Position numbers and translations under genes: made by a program
Notes under the pieces: model-generated
Seen by the model: only the letters and a program-made list of their open reading frames with translations
What the model was told of the DNA's origin: nothing
Databases searched by the model: none
DNA from: a virus
Length of the DNA: 34,984 nt
Virus record (IMG/VR): IMGVR_UViG_3300029922_000197
Span: 1-34,984 of that record
Direction: 5' to 3' (one strand)
In this document: positions 25,851 through 32,631 of the stretch, one piece after another
Layout of the letters: each line of letters starts with the position of its first letter
Numbering within the stretch: position 1 is the first letter of the stretch

Positions 25851-26107
25851 GGGTTCCATTTTTCCCGCACTTTCCGCCACCACGGTTTGCGCGCTTCGAC
25901 AAGTGCCATTTCCAGCGCGTAGATTTGATTGCACTGGTCAAACATCAGATTATCCGCGCGTCGCATCCGCATCCCAGCTTCACGCAACAGAGACGTCGCG
26001 TGGTGCAGTGCCTGTTCAGATGTGTAAAGAGGTACGAAATTGCCACCATCTGCGATAGTAGACAGAGCGTTCGCCGCGATGTCGCATCGGGTTGGTAAGT
26101 CGCTCAT
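25847..26107 (-). CDS. small phage early protein
   Basis: An 86-residue protein in overlap with both neighbours. The N-terminus (MSDLPTRCDIAANALSTIAD) and the helix with ALHHATSLLREAGMRMRRAD are followed by QCNQIYALEMALVEARKPWW and a basic tail. Mostly helical; no family known to me. Confidence 0.65.
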   Translation of the reverse strand: MSDLPTRCDIAANALSTIADGGNFVPLYTSEQALHHATSLLREAGMRMRRADNLMFDQCNQIYALEMALVEARKPWWRKVREKWNP

Positions 26108-26319
26108 GGCGTCACCTGTTCATGATTGTCAGCATCCACCGCATCGGCGTGCGCAATTAACGCGGATGCGATTTCGCGAGCTTGAACGGCATTCAAATGC
26201 ACGGAATGAGAGGCAAAGAGATTGCCGCTATAGCCATTCACGCTCATGATGATGGTACTGCTATCGACGGTGCAAACCGACATTTCGCCGTCGCATAGTT
26301 GTGTAATTTTATGCCTCAT
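26104..26319 (-). CDS. small phage early protein
   Basis: A 71-residue protein starting in an overlap with the capsid-like gene stop. It has a beta-rich first part (SVCTVDSSTIIMSVNGYSGN) and a C-terminal helix (LNAVQAREIASALIAHADAV). The arrangement of strands then a helix recalls small phage proteins of unknown function. It lies directly downstream of the capsid-like pair and may be part of that unit. Confidence 0.6.
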   Translation of the reverse strand: MRHKITQLCDGEMSVCTVDSSTIIMSVNGYSGNLFASHSVHLNAVQAREIASALIAHADAVDADNHEQVTP

Positions 26320-27149
26320 GGCAACACCTCGGAAATATCCAAGGCCAGCGCGCGGCCATCAACCGGGTGAAACTCCCCCACATAATACCAAGACTGCGCA
26401 ATGATCTGTTGCAGGCGGTCAATTGGCTCGCGCGTAACCATCACTGCGTTCTCAATAACGGACTCCACCGCATCATCTGGGCCGATGCCCATTGCCAGCA
26501 CATCATCTGGAACGTATTCGGTGACAGCCCCTTCGCCAGCGATCCAAACGCGGCGCGTATTTTCATAGAATGTGTCGTTGACTGGGATAAAACGCAGGCC
26601 AAGGAAATCATTGACCAGGCCGCGCCGAAAGATTTGGGTTGCTGATGTTGCACCGGCAAACAAATGACGAAAATCGTTGTCAGAAAACAACTGACGCGCA
26701 GAAATTGGGTCAAGGTAGAAATTATATGCACCATCAACCTCGCGCACATTTAAAAAGCGGAGCCTTCCGACTGCGTTCAACAACATTTCCATGTTGAGAG
26801 TGGCTGTGTGCTTTGATATCTCAACGGCTTTGTTCAAAGCGTTGTGGGCAAGTTCGTCACATGCCCGGCCCGCCTGTTCGCCGTTGATGGCAGTATTAAG
26901 CAGGAATTGCGATGCGATGCCGACGCGCGAAGTGACCATGTTGAGGTCAGTCGTCGCGGCATAATGCGACAACTTGACCGTTACGCCATCAACGTCTTGT
27001 TCTTCCAAAGTGGACTTAACAAAAGCGCGAGTTGCGATTGAGCGAAAGCCGGGGCGCGATGTAATTGCGGCCTGAAACTCGCGATCAAGAAAGCCTTGCT
27101 GGATAAGTGGTTGCAAGGCGTCGGGGAAATTCTGAATGCGTGCGCTCAT
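26316..27149 (-). CDS. compact major-capsid-like protein in the early operon
   Basis: A 277-residue protein. Segments recall a widespread phage major capsid (HK97-fold) family: PDALQPLIQQGFLDREFQAA (9-28), TTDLNMVTSRVGIASQFLLN (66-85), then LNMEMLLNAVGRLRF, DGAYNFYLDPISARQLFSDN, FRHLFAGATSATQIFRRGLV, NDFLGLRFIPVNDTF and TREPIDRLQQIIAQSWYYVG. As I remember full-length relatives (~400 residues), this one has a shortened N-terminal/E-loop part, lacks an inserted beta domain after ELAHNALNKA, and ends without the usual last strand. It is coupled by ATGA overlaps to both neighbours. It lies on the minus strand among recombination genes, away from the late genes. It may be a repurposed capsid copy; less likely it is the phage's only capsid protein. 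Confidence 0.7.
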   Translation of the reverse strand: MSARIQNFPDALQPLIQQGFLDREFQAAITSRPGFRSIATRAFVKSTLEEQDVDGVTVKLSHYAATTDLNMVTSRVGIASQFLLNTAINGEQAGRACDELAHNALNKAVEISKHTATLNMEMLLNAVGRLRFLNVREVDGAYNFYLDPISARQLFSDNDFRHLFAGATSATQIFRRGLVNDFLGLRFIPVNDTFYENTRRVWIAGEGAVTEYVPDDVLAMGIGPDDAVESVIENAVMVTREPIDRLQQIIAQSWYYVGEFHPVDGRALALDISEVLP

Positions 27150-27463
27150 TTCGCACCGCCCATCGGCGCAAGATGCACCGTTTCAAAACGATCATGCGGA
27201 GCTTTGGACTTTGCGATGAATGCCAGATCGCCACCATCAAACGCGGACAACATCACAATGTCGCCAGTATTGATAATATCGACAGCGTTATCGAAAAACC
27301 CCGCAGATTTTAGCGTGGAAAGCGGAAATTCCATCCCTTTGTAATGCCAGAGGGTGAACCCCAGCGCATATGCCAGAACAGACATATTGCGCACTGTGAA
27401 GCCGGTTGTCGGTGGATTGTTTGCGGGACGGCCTCGTTTCGCCGGTTCGATTTTCTCGTTCAT
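27146..27463 (-). CDS. capsid-companion-like protein with AT-hook-like N-terminus
   Basis: A 105-residue protein; the start ATG 27463 has GAGG about six bases upstream. Residues 27-75 read MSVLAYALGFTLWHYKGMEF, then LKSAGFFDNAVDIINTGDIV followed by MLSAF. This matches a small protein that I remember directly following the major capsid gene in many phages (pattern VLAYA.GFTLWHY). The N-terminus has PAKRGRPANNPP, where K-R-G-R-P is an AT-hook-like DNA-binding core. It is the first gene of the minus operon and overlaps the capsid-like gene (ATGA), repeating the structural-module pairing in an early setting. Confidence 0.65.
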   Translation of the reverse strand: MNEKIEPAKRGRPANNPPTTGFTVRNMSVLAYALGFTLWHYKGMEFPLSTLKSAGFFDNAVDIINTGDIVMLSAFDGGDLAFIAKSKAPHDRFETVHLAPMGGAK

Positions 27464-27592
27464 TGTAGCCTCGTTTGATGGTTGACCGTCGCGAACATGA
27501 CGAGGCAAAACATTTCCGTCAATATGTTTTCCGTCTATTCGTGGATAATATCGTATGTTATTGATGGCGCTCCGCAACCCGAGGAGCCGTTC
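27464..27592. promoter_or_regulatory. divergent early promoter/operator region
   Basis: A 129-base gap between divergent operons. It holds TTTCCGTCAAT (27513-27523) and TTTCCGTCTAT (27528-27538) spaced 15 bases, plus an AT-rich GGATAATATC (27543-27552) that offers a plus-strand -10 (GATAAT). On the minus strand the motif supplies TTGACG with CATGTT 17 bases downstream. The plus-strand gene has a GAGGAG ribosome site. The repeated motif may be an operator controlling both arms. Promoter positions are by eye. Confidence 0.55.
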
Positions 27593-28183
27593 ATGGCGAA
27601 GAAACCCAATTCCGAAAAACCGAACGCAAACCCTGATGATGTGGCGGGGTGCTTTGCCGAATACAGCCAGATGCAGGGCGAAATGTCGCGCATCAAGCAG
27701 CGTATTGCCACCATGCTCAAGCGTTACGAAAACATGGGCGTTGACGGCAAGGCGGTGAAATACGCCTACACGCAGTCGCACAAAGAGAACCCCGAACACG
27801 AACACAAGAAGCGGACGGAATACCTTGTCATCCTCGGTCTGATCGGCGTGGATGAGGAAGGCCAGTCGAATTTCAGCGCCGCGCTGGATGTGGCAAAACC
27901 ATCGACAGAAATCGCCAGCAAACTTGCTTTGGCCCGCGCGCACACGGACGGATACAACAGCGGACGCCACGGCGGGAAAATCGAAAACAATCCGTTTAAC
28001 GCAGGCACCGAGACGTTTGTGAAGTGGCTGGAAGGCTTCCATGACGGCCACGCGGATCGTATCGCGCACAATCCCGACGCGGACAAGGTGACGGAAGCCA
28101 CGCCACGCAAGCGGGGCCGTAAGCCGAAGGACAATCAATCGCAACCGGCTGACTTGCCAGACGCGAGCGATTTGGATGGCTGA
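27593..28183 (+). CDS. Rmf-like early protein with basic C-terminal motif
   Basis: A 196-residue protein. ATG 27593 has GAGGAG six bases upstream; upstream in-frame codons have no ribosome site. Residues ~20-60 form a coiled helix pair (EYSQMQGEMSRIKQRIATML then KRYENMGVDGKAVKYAY), reminiscent of DUF2312/GapR-like or related phage proteins. Residues ~115-155 (ARAHTDGYNSGRHGGKIENN, PFNAGTETFVKWLEGFHDGH) resemble the ribosome modulation factor pattern GY.AG..G....NP...GTE....WL.G..DG. The C-terminus has PRKRGRKPKDN, AT-hook-like. First gene of the replication arm; it may act on ribosomes or DNA. Exact role unknown. Confidence 0.65.
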   Translation: MAKKPNSEKPNANPDDVAGCFAEYSQMQGEMSRIKQRIATMLKRYENMGVDGKAVKYAYTQSHKENPEHEHKKRTEYLVILGLIGVDEEGQSNFSAALDVAKPSTEIASKLALARAHTDGYNSGRHGGKIENNPFNAGTETFVKWLEGFHDGHADRIAHNPDADKVTEATPRKRGRKPKDNQSQPADLPDASDLDG

Positions 28184-28646
28184 CCTCAAATGCCTTGCGT
28201 TGGACCTGAGCACGCGGGTTGGTTGGAGCTTTGGTTCCGCCTCTCACAAGCCGGTCTATGGTGTTTGGATGCTGGGCGACGGCGGTTTAGGCCGTCGTTG
28301 CTCATGCCTTGCGAATGAACTGGAAGGCGCAATCCAATTCTTTCAACCTGACTTGATTATCCTCGAAGCTCCTCTACCAGCGCAACGGCAAGCGTCCACG
28401 CACGTTGCGCGGATACAGTTCGGCCTCGCGTCGGTGGCGGAAATGGTGGCTTACGAATGGAACGTGAAATGTGAGGAAGAACGCGCCGAAATTGTCCGCA
28501 AGGAACTGTTCGGAAAGGCGCGAGTGGACAAGGATCACGTTCTAGCCTGGGCGCGGGCGCAAGGTTTCACTCCCCCTGATCACAACGCGGCGGATGCAAT
28601 CGCACTGATGACGCACCGCCTTAATCTGGAGGCTAAAAAACGATGA
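28176..28646 (+). CDS. RuvC-like Holliday junction resolvase
   Basis: A 156-residue RNase H-fold nuclease. LALDLSTRVGWSFG at 7-20 supplies Asp10, IILEAPLPAQ supplies Glu64, and PPDHNAADAIAL at 133-144 supplies Asp135 and Asp140. These are the catalytic acidic residues of RuvC-type phage resolvases, which cut branched DNA before packaging. It overlaps the preceding gene by 8 bases and the helicase by 4, so it is cotranslated in the replication operon. Confidence 0.85.
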   Translation: MADLKCLALDLSTRVGWSFGSASHKPVYGVWMLGDGGLGRRCSCLANELEGAIQFFQPDLIILEAPLPAQRQASTHVARIQFGLASVAEMVAYEWNVKCEEERAEIVRKELFGKARVDKDHVLAWARAQGFTPPDHNAADAIALMTHRLNLEAKKR

Positions 28647-30943
28647 ACCCGGAATACGAAGCGTTCCTCGCCGCGAAGGCACCACGCGCGCAAGCCGTGG
28701 GCATGGAACCCGGCCCGATGCCAGAACACCTATTTGACTATCAGCGGGATTGCGTGGCGTTTGCGCTGCGTCAAGGGCGGGCTGCACTTTTCCTCGATAC
28801 TGGGTTGGGCAAAACAGCTTGCATGCTTGAATGGGCCGCGCAGTGCGTGGGCGACGGTATGGGGCTGATCCTCACGCCTTTGGCCGTAGCACGTCAGATT
28901 GAACGCGAGGGCAAGCGGTGGGGTTACGATATCCGCGTGATCCGCGATCAATCCGAAGCGGGGCCGGGGATTAACGTATGCAACTATGATCGGCTGGATA
29001 AGCTGGATTGCGAGAAGTTTGACGCGGTGGCCTTGGATGAGTGTTTTGCAAAAGGCACTATCGTTGATACGCCTAATGGCAGCAAGTGTATTGAAAACCT
29101 TTCCCCTGGGGATTATATCTTGAACGCCATCGGGGTTGATAAAATCCGCGATGTTCACCGCCGGGAAGTCCAATATGCCATCTCTGTTAGCATCGGGGGG
29201 AAGTCATTTATTTCCAGCCCAAATCATCCCATCTTCACGCAGCGTGGATGGGTTGGAGCACAAAATCTGCGAATTGGTGATCACGCACTGGCGACAAGAG
29301 AGGCAGTGCATTTGGTGCGCAAAAGTGTTTTGCCCAAAATCGTCCAGTCAATTCGCCCAGAGATTTTGCGGGACATCCTGCTCAGCGAAATGGCGGATGA
29401 GACAGCCAGAGATATTAGCGAAAGTGCATTCGAAGGAAGTTGCAATCAAACGGGGGATCAAAAAAGCCCAATGGTTTGCATCGGGCAACCCCAAAGCGAT
29501 GGCGGAAATCAAACGCATAAGCGAATTGAACCCAACTTTGCGGGCGGATGTTCGCAAAAAGATCTCCCAGAAATTGCGCGAAATGAACCACACGTTTTCC
29601 GAACGTGGGGGGAATGGCAGACCGATGCCATTACAGCAGTCGATACTCATGGATTATCTTGGCAACGGATGGATAGCGGAATTTGCAGTGTCGTTGGGGA
29701 AGCGGGAAGCCAATTATCCCACTTGTTACAAAATCGACTGCGCCAATCCTACTCTGAAAATCGGGATAGAGGCGGATGGTCTATCGCATACGGCGAGGAA
29801 ACATTTGGATGCGAAGAAAGATGCCAAATTGGCTTTGTTAGGGTGGACGGTATTGAGGTTCTCGAACAAGGACATCCTGAATTGGAAAAACTCAGGGATG
29901 CCGACGGAAAGCTTTATTTCTATGACCTTGGCGCAACACGGCATCCATCCTATTCGGTGAATGGTTTTCTTGTTCATAATTCCTCGATACTGAAATCGAT
30001 GCACGGATCAACGCGCAAGGAACTGACAGAGAGGTTTGCATGCACTCGTTTTAGGCTTTGTTGCACCGCCACGCCAGCGCCAAACGATCACATGGAACTC
30101 GGCAACCATGCGGAGTTTCTTGGTATCATGTCGGGGCAGGAAATGCTTGCCCGATGGTTCATCAACGATACCGCGCAGGCTTCGCAGTCATGGCGTCTGA
30201 AAGGCCATGCGGTGACTGCGTTTTGGGATTGGGTGGCGTCGTGGGCGCGATGCGCGGAAACGCCCGCCGATCTCGGTTATGACGCAAGCCGGTTTGTGCT
30301 CCCGCCGATGGAAATCACGCGCCACAAGGCGGCGGGCGAGGTTAAACCCGAGGACGGATCGTTGTTTGCCGCAGATGTATCCGCCACCACGATGCACGCG
30401 GTAAAGCGCCAGACGGCACAATCACGGGCGGAAATGGCGGCTTCGTTGATTGCCAAGGAACCCGAAGAACCGTGGCTGGTATGGTTGGACACTGACTACG
30501 AGGCGGACGCTGTGTGCGCCGCTCTGTCGGGTTGTATCGATTTGCGCGGGAGTATGACACCAGAACGCAAGGAAGATGCGCTTGATGATTTCGTTCTTGG
30601 CCGCAAACTTGTCATGGCTACCAAGCCTGGAATCGCTGGGGCCGGATTAAATCTCCAACACTGCGCGCGTATGATTTTCGTCGGTCGCACGTTTAGTTAC
30701 GAGGCATGGTATCAAGCCGTGAGGAGATGCCATCGGTTCGGTCAGACACGGCCCGTGCATGTGCATTTAATCGTGGCAGAAGGCGAGGATCAGATTGGCC
30801 GTGTGATTGACCGCAAGGCGGCGGGACACGTCACGATGAAGCGTGAGATGGCTAAGGCGATGCGCCGCGATGAAGGGGCCACGTCTGCTGTGAAAGTAAA
30901 ATACAACCCAACCGTTATCGTGGAGGCTGCACCGTGGCTGTAA
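28643..30943 (+). CDS. SF2/SNF2-like helicase with an intein in motif II
   Basis: A 766-residue precursor. After removal of residues 134-446 the helicase would be 453 residues. It shows motif I DTGLGKT (52-58), motif II split as ALDE (130-133) and SS (447-448), motif III CCTATPAPND, motif V GIAGAGLNLQH and motif VI AVRRCHRFGQTRPVH. SNF2-like helicases of this compact form are common in phage replication modules. The intein cuts the DEAD-box equivalent, so helicase activity should need splicing. The stop overlaps the methyltransferase start. Confidence 0.9.
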   Translation: MNPEYEAFLAAKAPRAQAVGMEPGPMPEHLFDYQRDCVAFALRQGRAALFLDTGLGKTACMLEWAAQCVGDGMGLILTPLAVARQIEREGKRWGYDIRVIRDQSEAGPGINVCNYDRLDKLDCEKFDAVALDECFAKGTIVDTPNGSKCIENLSPGDYILNAIGVDKIRDVHRREVQYAISVSIGGKSFISSPNHPIFTQRGWVGAQNLRIGDHALATREAVHLVRKSVLPKIVQSIRPEILRDILLSEMADETARDISESAFEGSCNQTGDQKSPMVCIGQPQSDGGNQTHKRIEPNFAGGCSQKDLPEIARNEPHVFRTWGEWQTDAITAVDTHGLSWQRMDSGICSVVGEAGSQLSHLLQNRLRQSYSENRDRGGWSIAYGEETFGCEERCQIGFVRVDGIEVLEQGHPELEKLRDADGKLYFYDLGATRHPSYSVNGFLVHNSSILKSMHGSTRKELTERFACTRFRLCCTATPAPNDHMELGNHAEFLGIMSGQEMLARWFINDTAQASQSWRLKGHAVTAFWDWVASWARCAETPADLGYDASRFVLPPMEITRHKAAGEVKPEDGSLFAADVSATTMHAVKRQTAQSRAEMAASLIAKEPEEPWLVWLDTDYEADAVCAALSGCIDLRGSMTPERKEDALDDFVLGRKLVMATKPGIAGAGLNLQHCARMIFVGRTFSYEAWYQAVRRCHRFGQTRPVHVHLIVAEGEDQIGRVIDRKAAGHVTMKREMAKAMRRDEGATSAVKVKYNPTVIVEAAPWL
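29042..29980 (+). mobile_element. intein (313 residues) in the helicase
   Basis: The intein starts with Cys (TGT 29042) after the DE of motif II: CFAKGTIVDTPNGSKCIENL, then SPGDYIL (block A). FISSPNHPIFTQRGWV is block B. The end has KLYFYDLGATRHPSYSVNGF, then LVHN (blocks F and G), followed by extein Ser. These are the standard residues for protein splicing (Cys1, block B His, C-terminal His-Asn, +1 Ser). The central ~170 residues show no LAGLIDADG or HNH motif in this frame. Confidence 0.88.
29175..29960 (+). CDS. homing-endonuclease-like protein nested out of frame inside the intein
   Basis: A 261-residue protein from ATG 29175 (GGGAAG six bases upstream), in the +1 frame relative to the helicase/intein. 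TTG 29136 or GTG 29277 are other possible starts. It has a CIWCAKVFC...CGTSC zinc-finger-like cluster (from 29307), a middle NUMOD3-like helical part (SELNPTLRADVRKKISQKLR), and a C-terminal Vsr/EDxHD-like nuclease core: YKIDCANPTLKIGIEADGLS, then HLDAKKDAKLALLGWTVLRF. Glu (29769), Asp (29775) and His (29787) are likely active-site residues. In this family such nucleases mobilise introns and inteins. The intein reading frame stays open across the whole gene. Confidence 0.8.
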   Translation: MPSLLASGGSHLFPAQIIPSSRSVDGLEHKICELVITHWRQERQCIWCAKVFCPKSSSQFAQRFCGTSCSAKWRMRQPEILAKVHSKEVAIKRGIKKAQWFASGNPKAMAEIKRISELNPTLRADVRKKISQKLREMNHTFSERGGNGRPMPLQQSILMDYLGNGWIAEFAVSLGKREANYPTCYKIDCANPTLKIGIEADGLSHTARKHLDAKKDAKLALLGWTVLRFSNKDILNWKNSGMPTESFISMTLAQHGIHPIR

Positions 30944-31869
30944 AATGTCTTAACGCTCAATCGGGCGTGAATTATCAGGCGTTCAATGGGGATTGCGTGA
31001 GTGTGATCGAGCAATTGCCCGCCGCATCTGTGGGCTTTTCGGTTTACAGTCCGCCGTTTGCCTCAATTTTCGTTTACTCAGAGTCCGAATTGGATATGGG
31101 GAACAGCGCCACGGATGACGATTTCCGCGCCCATTACCAATTTCTGATCAAGCAAATGACGCGGGTGACAAAGCCCGGTCGGTTGTCTGCTGTGCATTGT
31201 TCTGACCTGCCCTACACCAAATGGAAAGATGGCCGGATCGGCATTAAGGATTTTTCGGGCGATATCATCCGCGCGCATGAGGCGGAAGGCTGGACGCTGC
31301 ATTCTCGCGTGACGATCTGGCGCGATCCGGTGGTTGAGATGACGCGCACCAAGGCGTTGGGCCTTTTGCACAAGCAGGTTTTGAAAGACAGCACGCGCTC
31401 GCGTGTTGGGATGCCCGATTATCTTTTGGTGTTCCGTGCGCCGGGTGAAAATGAAGATCCTGTAGGCCACAACCGCGATCAACTTCCGGTTGAGATGTGG
31501 CAGAAACTCGCATCGCCGGTTTGGTTCGATGTGCGGCAAACCTATACGATCAATTCCAGCCAAGTGACGGGGATGCAGTTGCCGAAGGGTGACGCCGACG
31601 AGCGCCACGTCTGCCCGCTCCAAATTGACGTGATCGAAAATGCGTTGTTTCTCTGGTCCAATCCTGGCGATGTGGTTCTCAGCCCGTTCATGGGCGTGGG
31701 CAGCGAAGGTTTCGTCTCGCTCAAACAAGGCCGTAAGTTTGTTGGTGTGGAACTCAAACCGGAATACTTCACGCAGGCATGTCGCCACCTTGAACACGCG
31801 GAACGCAACGCTGCGCAGTTGTTCGACATGTTTGACGCGCATCCTCTTGGGGTTCCGTGTGGCGCATGA
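30934..31869 (+). CDS. DNA methyltransferase (N4-cytosine / N6-adenine type)
   Basis: A 311-residue protein starting at GTG 30934, with GGAGG nearby and a 10-base overlap with the helicase. Catalytic motif IV is SPPF (39-42) and the SAM-binding motif is LSPFMGVGSEGF (~250-261), followed by GRKFVGVEL. Motif IV before motif I is the beta-class order. SPPF-type enzymes methylate exocyclic amino groups. No partner restriction nuclease lies beside it, so it is probably an orphan methylase protecting phage DNA or marking replication. Confidence 0.85.
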   Translation: MAVKCLNAQSGVNYQAFNGDCVSVIEQLPAASVGFSVYSPPFASIFVYSESELDMGNSATDDDFRAHYQFLIKQMTRVTKPGRLSAVHCSDLPYTKWKDGRIGIKDFSGDIIRAHEAEGWTLHSRVTIWRDPVVEMTRTKALGLLHKQVLKDSTRSRVGMPDYLLVFRAPGENEDPVGHNRDQLPVEMWQKLASPVWFDVRQTYTINSSQVTGMQLPKGDADERHVCPLQIDVIENALFLWSNPGDVVLSPFMGVGSEGFVSLKQGRKFVGVELKPEYFTQACRHLEHAERNAAQLFDMFDAHPLGVPCGA

Positions 31870-32180
31870 CGCACCAAACATTCTTCAAAACTGAGCGGCA
31901 CCGAAGCACGAAGCACATGGCGTTTGTCGCGACGTTTCCGTGCTGTGTGTGCGGCACGAAACCCGTGCAGGTGCATCACCTTACATGCGGCCCAGAGCCG
32001 AAGGCACGCGGCATGAAAGCAGGCGACAATTGGACGGTGCCGTTATGCGTTGCGCACCATCACGACCTGCATATGCGCGGCGCAGAGCGGCTGTGGTGGG
32101 AATGTCAGAGCATAGACCCGTTGGCCGTCGCTAGTCGGCTGTGGGGGCTTTCTGTGGCGTCTGGACGGGTGAAGCTATGA
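31866..32180 (+). CDS. HNH/Ref-like nuclease-type protein
   Basis: A 104-residue protein; ATG 31866 overlaps the methyltransferase stop (ATGA). FPCCVCGTKPVQVHHLTCGP (24-43) with LCVAHHHDLHMRGAERLWW (60-78) gives a CxxC ... HH ... C..HHH..LH zinc/HNH arrangement, as in phage P1 Ref-related and similar small phage nucleases. They are linked to recombination functions. The start is chosen over 31857 because of the overlap. Confidence 0.75.
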   Translation: MTHQTFFKTERHRSTKHMAFVATFPCCVCGTKPVQVHHLTCGPEPKARGMKAGDNWTVPLCVAHHHDLHMRGAERLWWECQSIDPLAVASRLWGLSVASGRVKL

Positions 32181-32353
32181 CTGAACTAAAGTGCTGTGTG
32201 TGCGGCTGTGCGGAAGTGATGGCTGTCAAACCAGGGACCGAGCCTCGCCGGTTCTTTGACTTGTTTTCGTTCACGCGAGGCAAGCGTGATCAAGGATGGT
32301 GCATTGTCTGCTGGATCAATCAATTCGGAGAGAAATCAAATGTCGAAGTATGA
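32177..32353 (+). CDS. small zinc-ribbon protein
   Basis: A 58-residue protein; ATG 32177 overlaps the previous stop (ATGA). ELKCCVCGCAEVMAVKPGTE and GKRDQGWCIVCW give two CxxC pairs about 38 residues apart, a likely zinc ribbon. Function unknown. It overlaps the next gene start by 14 bases. Confidence 0.65.
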   Translation: MTELKCCVCGCAEVMAVKPGTEPRRFFDLFSFTRGKRDQGWCIVCWINQFGEKSNVEV

Positions 32354-32525
32354 TGATATGGTTGCCGCGCGACAGGCGTTCTACGCCGCGTGGACGTCAT
32401 GGCTTGTCGATGCAAACCATAATCCCGAGGACGCTGCGGACGAGCGCATAGCGACTGTTAGTGCGCTGGATCAGTTGTTTTCGCTTTCGCTGCGCGCAAC
32501 CAAGCAGATGGACAATCGCGGGTGA
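32340..32525 (+). CDS. small helical phage protein
   Basis: A 61-residue protein; ATG 32340 has GGAGAG about eight bases upstream. It is one helical domain (MSKYDDMVAARQAFYAAWTS, then ATVSALDQLFSLSLRATKQ). No family known. Last gene before a structured gap. Confidence 0.6.
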   Translation: MSKYDDMVAARQAFYAAWTSWLVDANHNPEDAADERIATVSALDQLFSLSLRATKQMDNRG

Positions 32526-32547
32526 AGTAACTTAGGATAAGGTTCTA

Positions 32548-32600
32548 CCGGGAGAGGGGTCAATCTCTCCCGGCGTAACCAGCCGATGTTGAAGCATCGG
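32548..32600 (+). other. two adjacent RNA hairpins in a non-coding gap
   Basis: Hairpin 1: CCGGGAGAG (32548-32556) with CTCTCCCGG (32565-32573), 8-base loop. Hairpin 2: CCGATG (32583-32588) with CATCGG (32595-32600), 6-base loop. No T run follows, so a simple terminator is unlikely. The gap 32526-32631 contains no gene. The hairpins could form a small RNA, a processing site or a leader for the replication gene. Confidence 0.5.
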
Positions 32601-32631
32601 GACCGCTGCACTGACTAGAGAGGATCTAGCC

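Noticed and set aside
27464-28213. Long minus-strand frame extending upstream of the companion gene
   Set aside because: It is antisense to the Rmf-like gene, has no ribosome site and an unnatural Arg/Phe/Val composition; the real start is ATG 27463.
30934-32180. Complete restriction-modification system from the methyltransferase and HNH genes
   Set aside because: The HNH protein is small and Ref-like rather than a restriction enzyme; both are common separately in phage replication modules.
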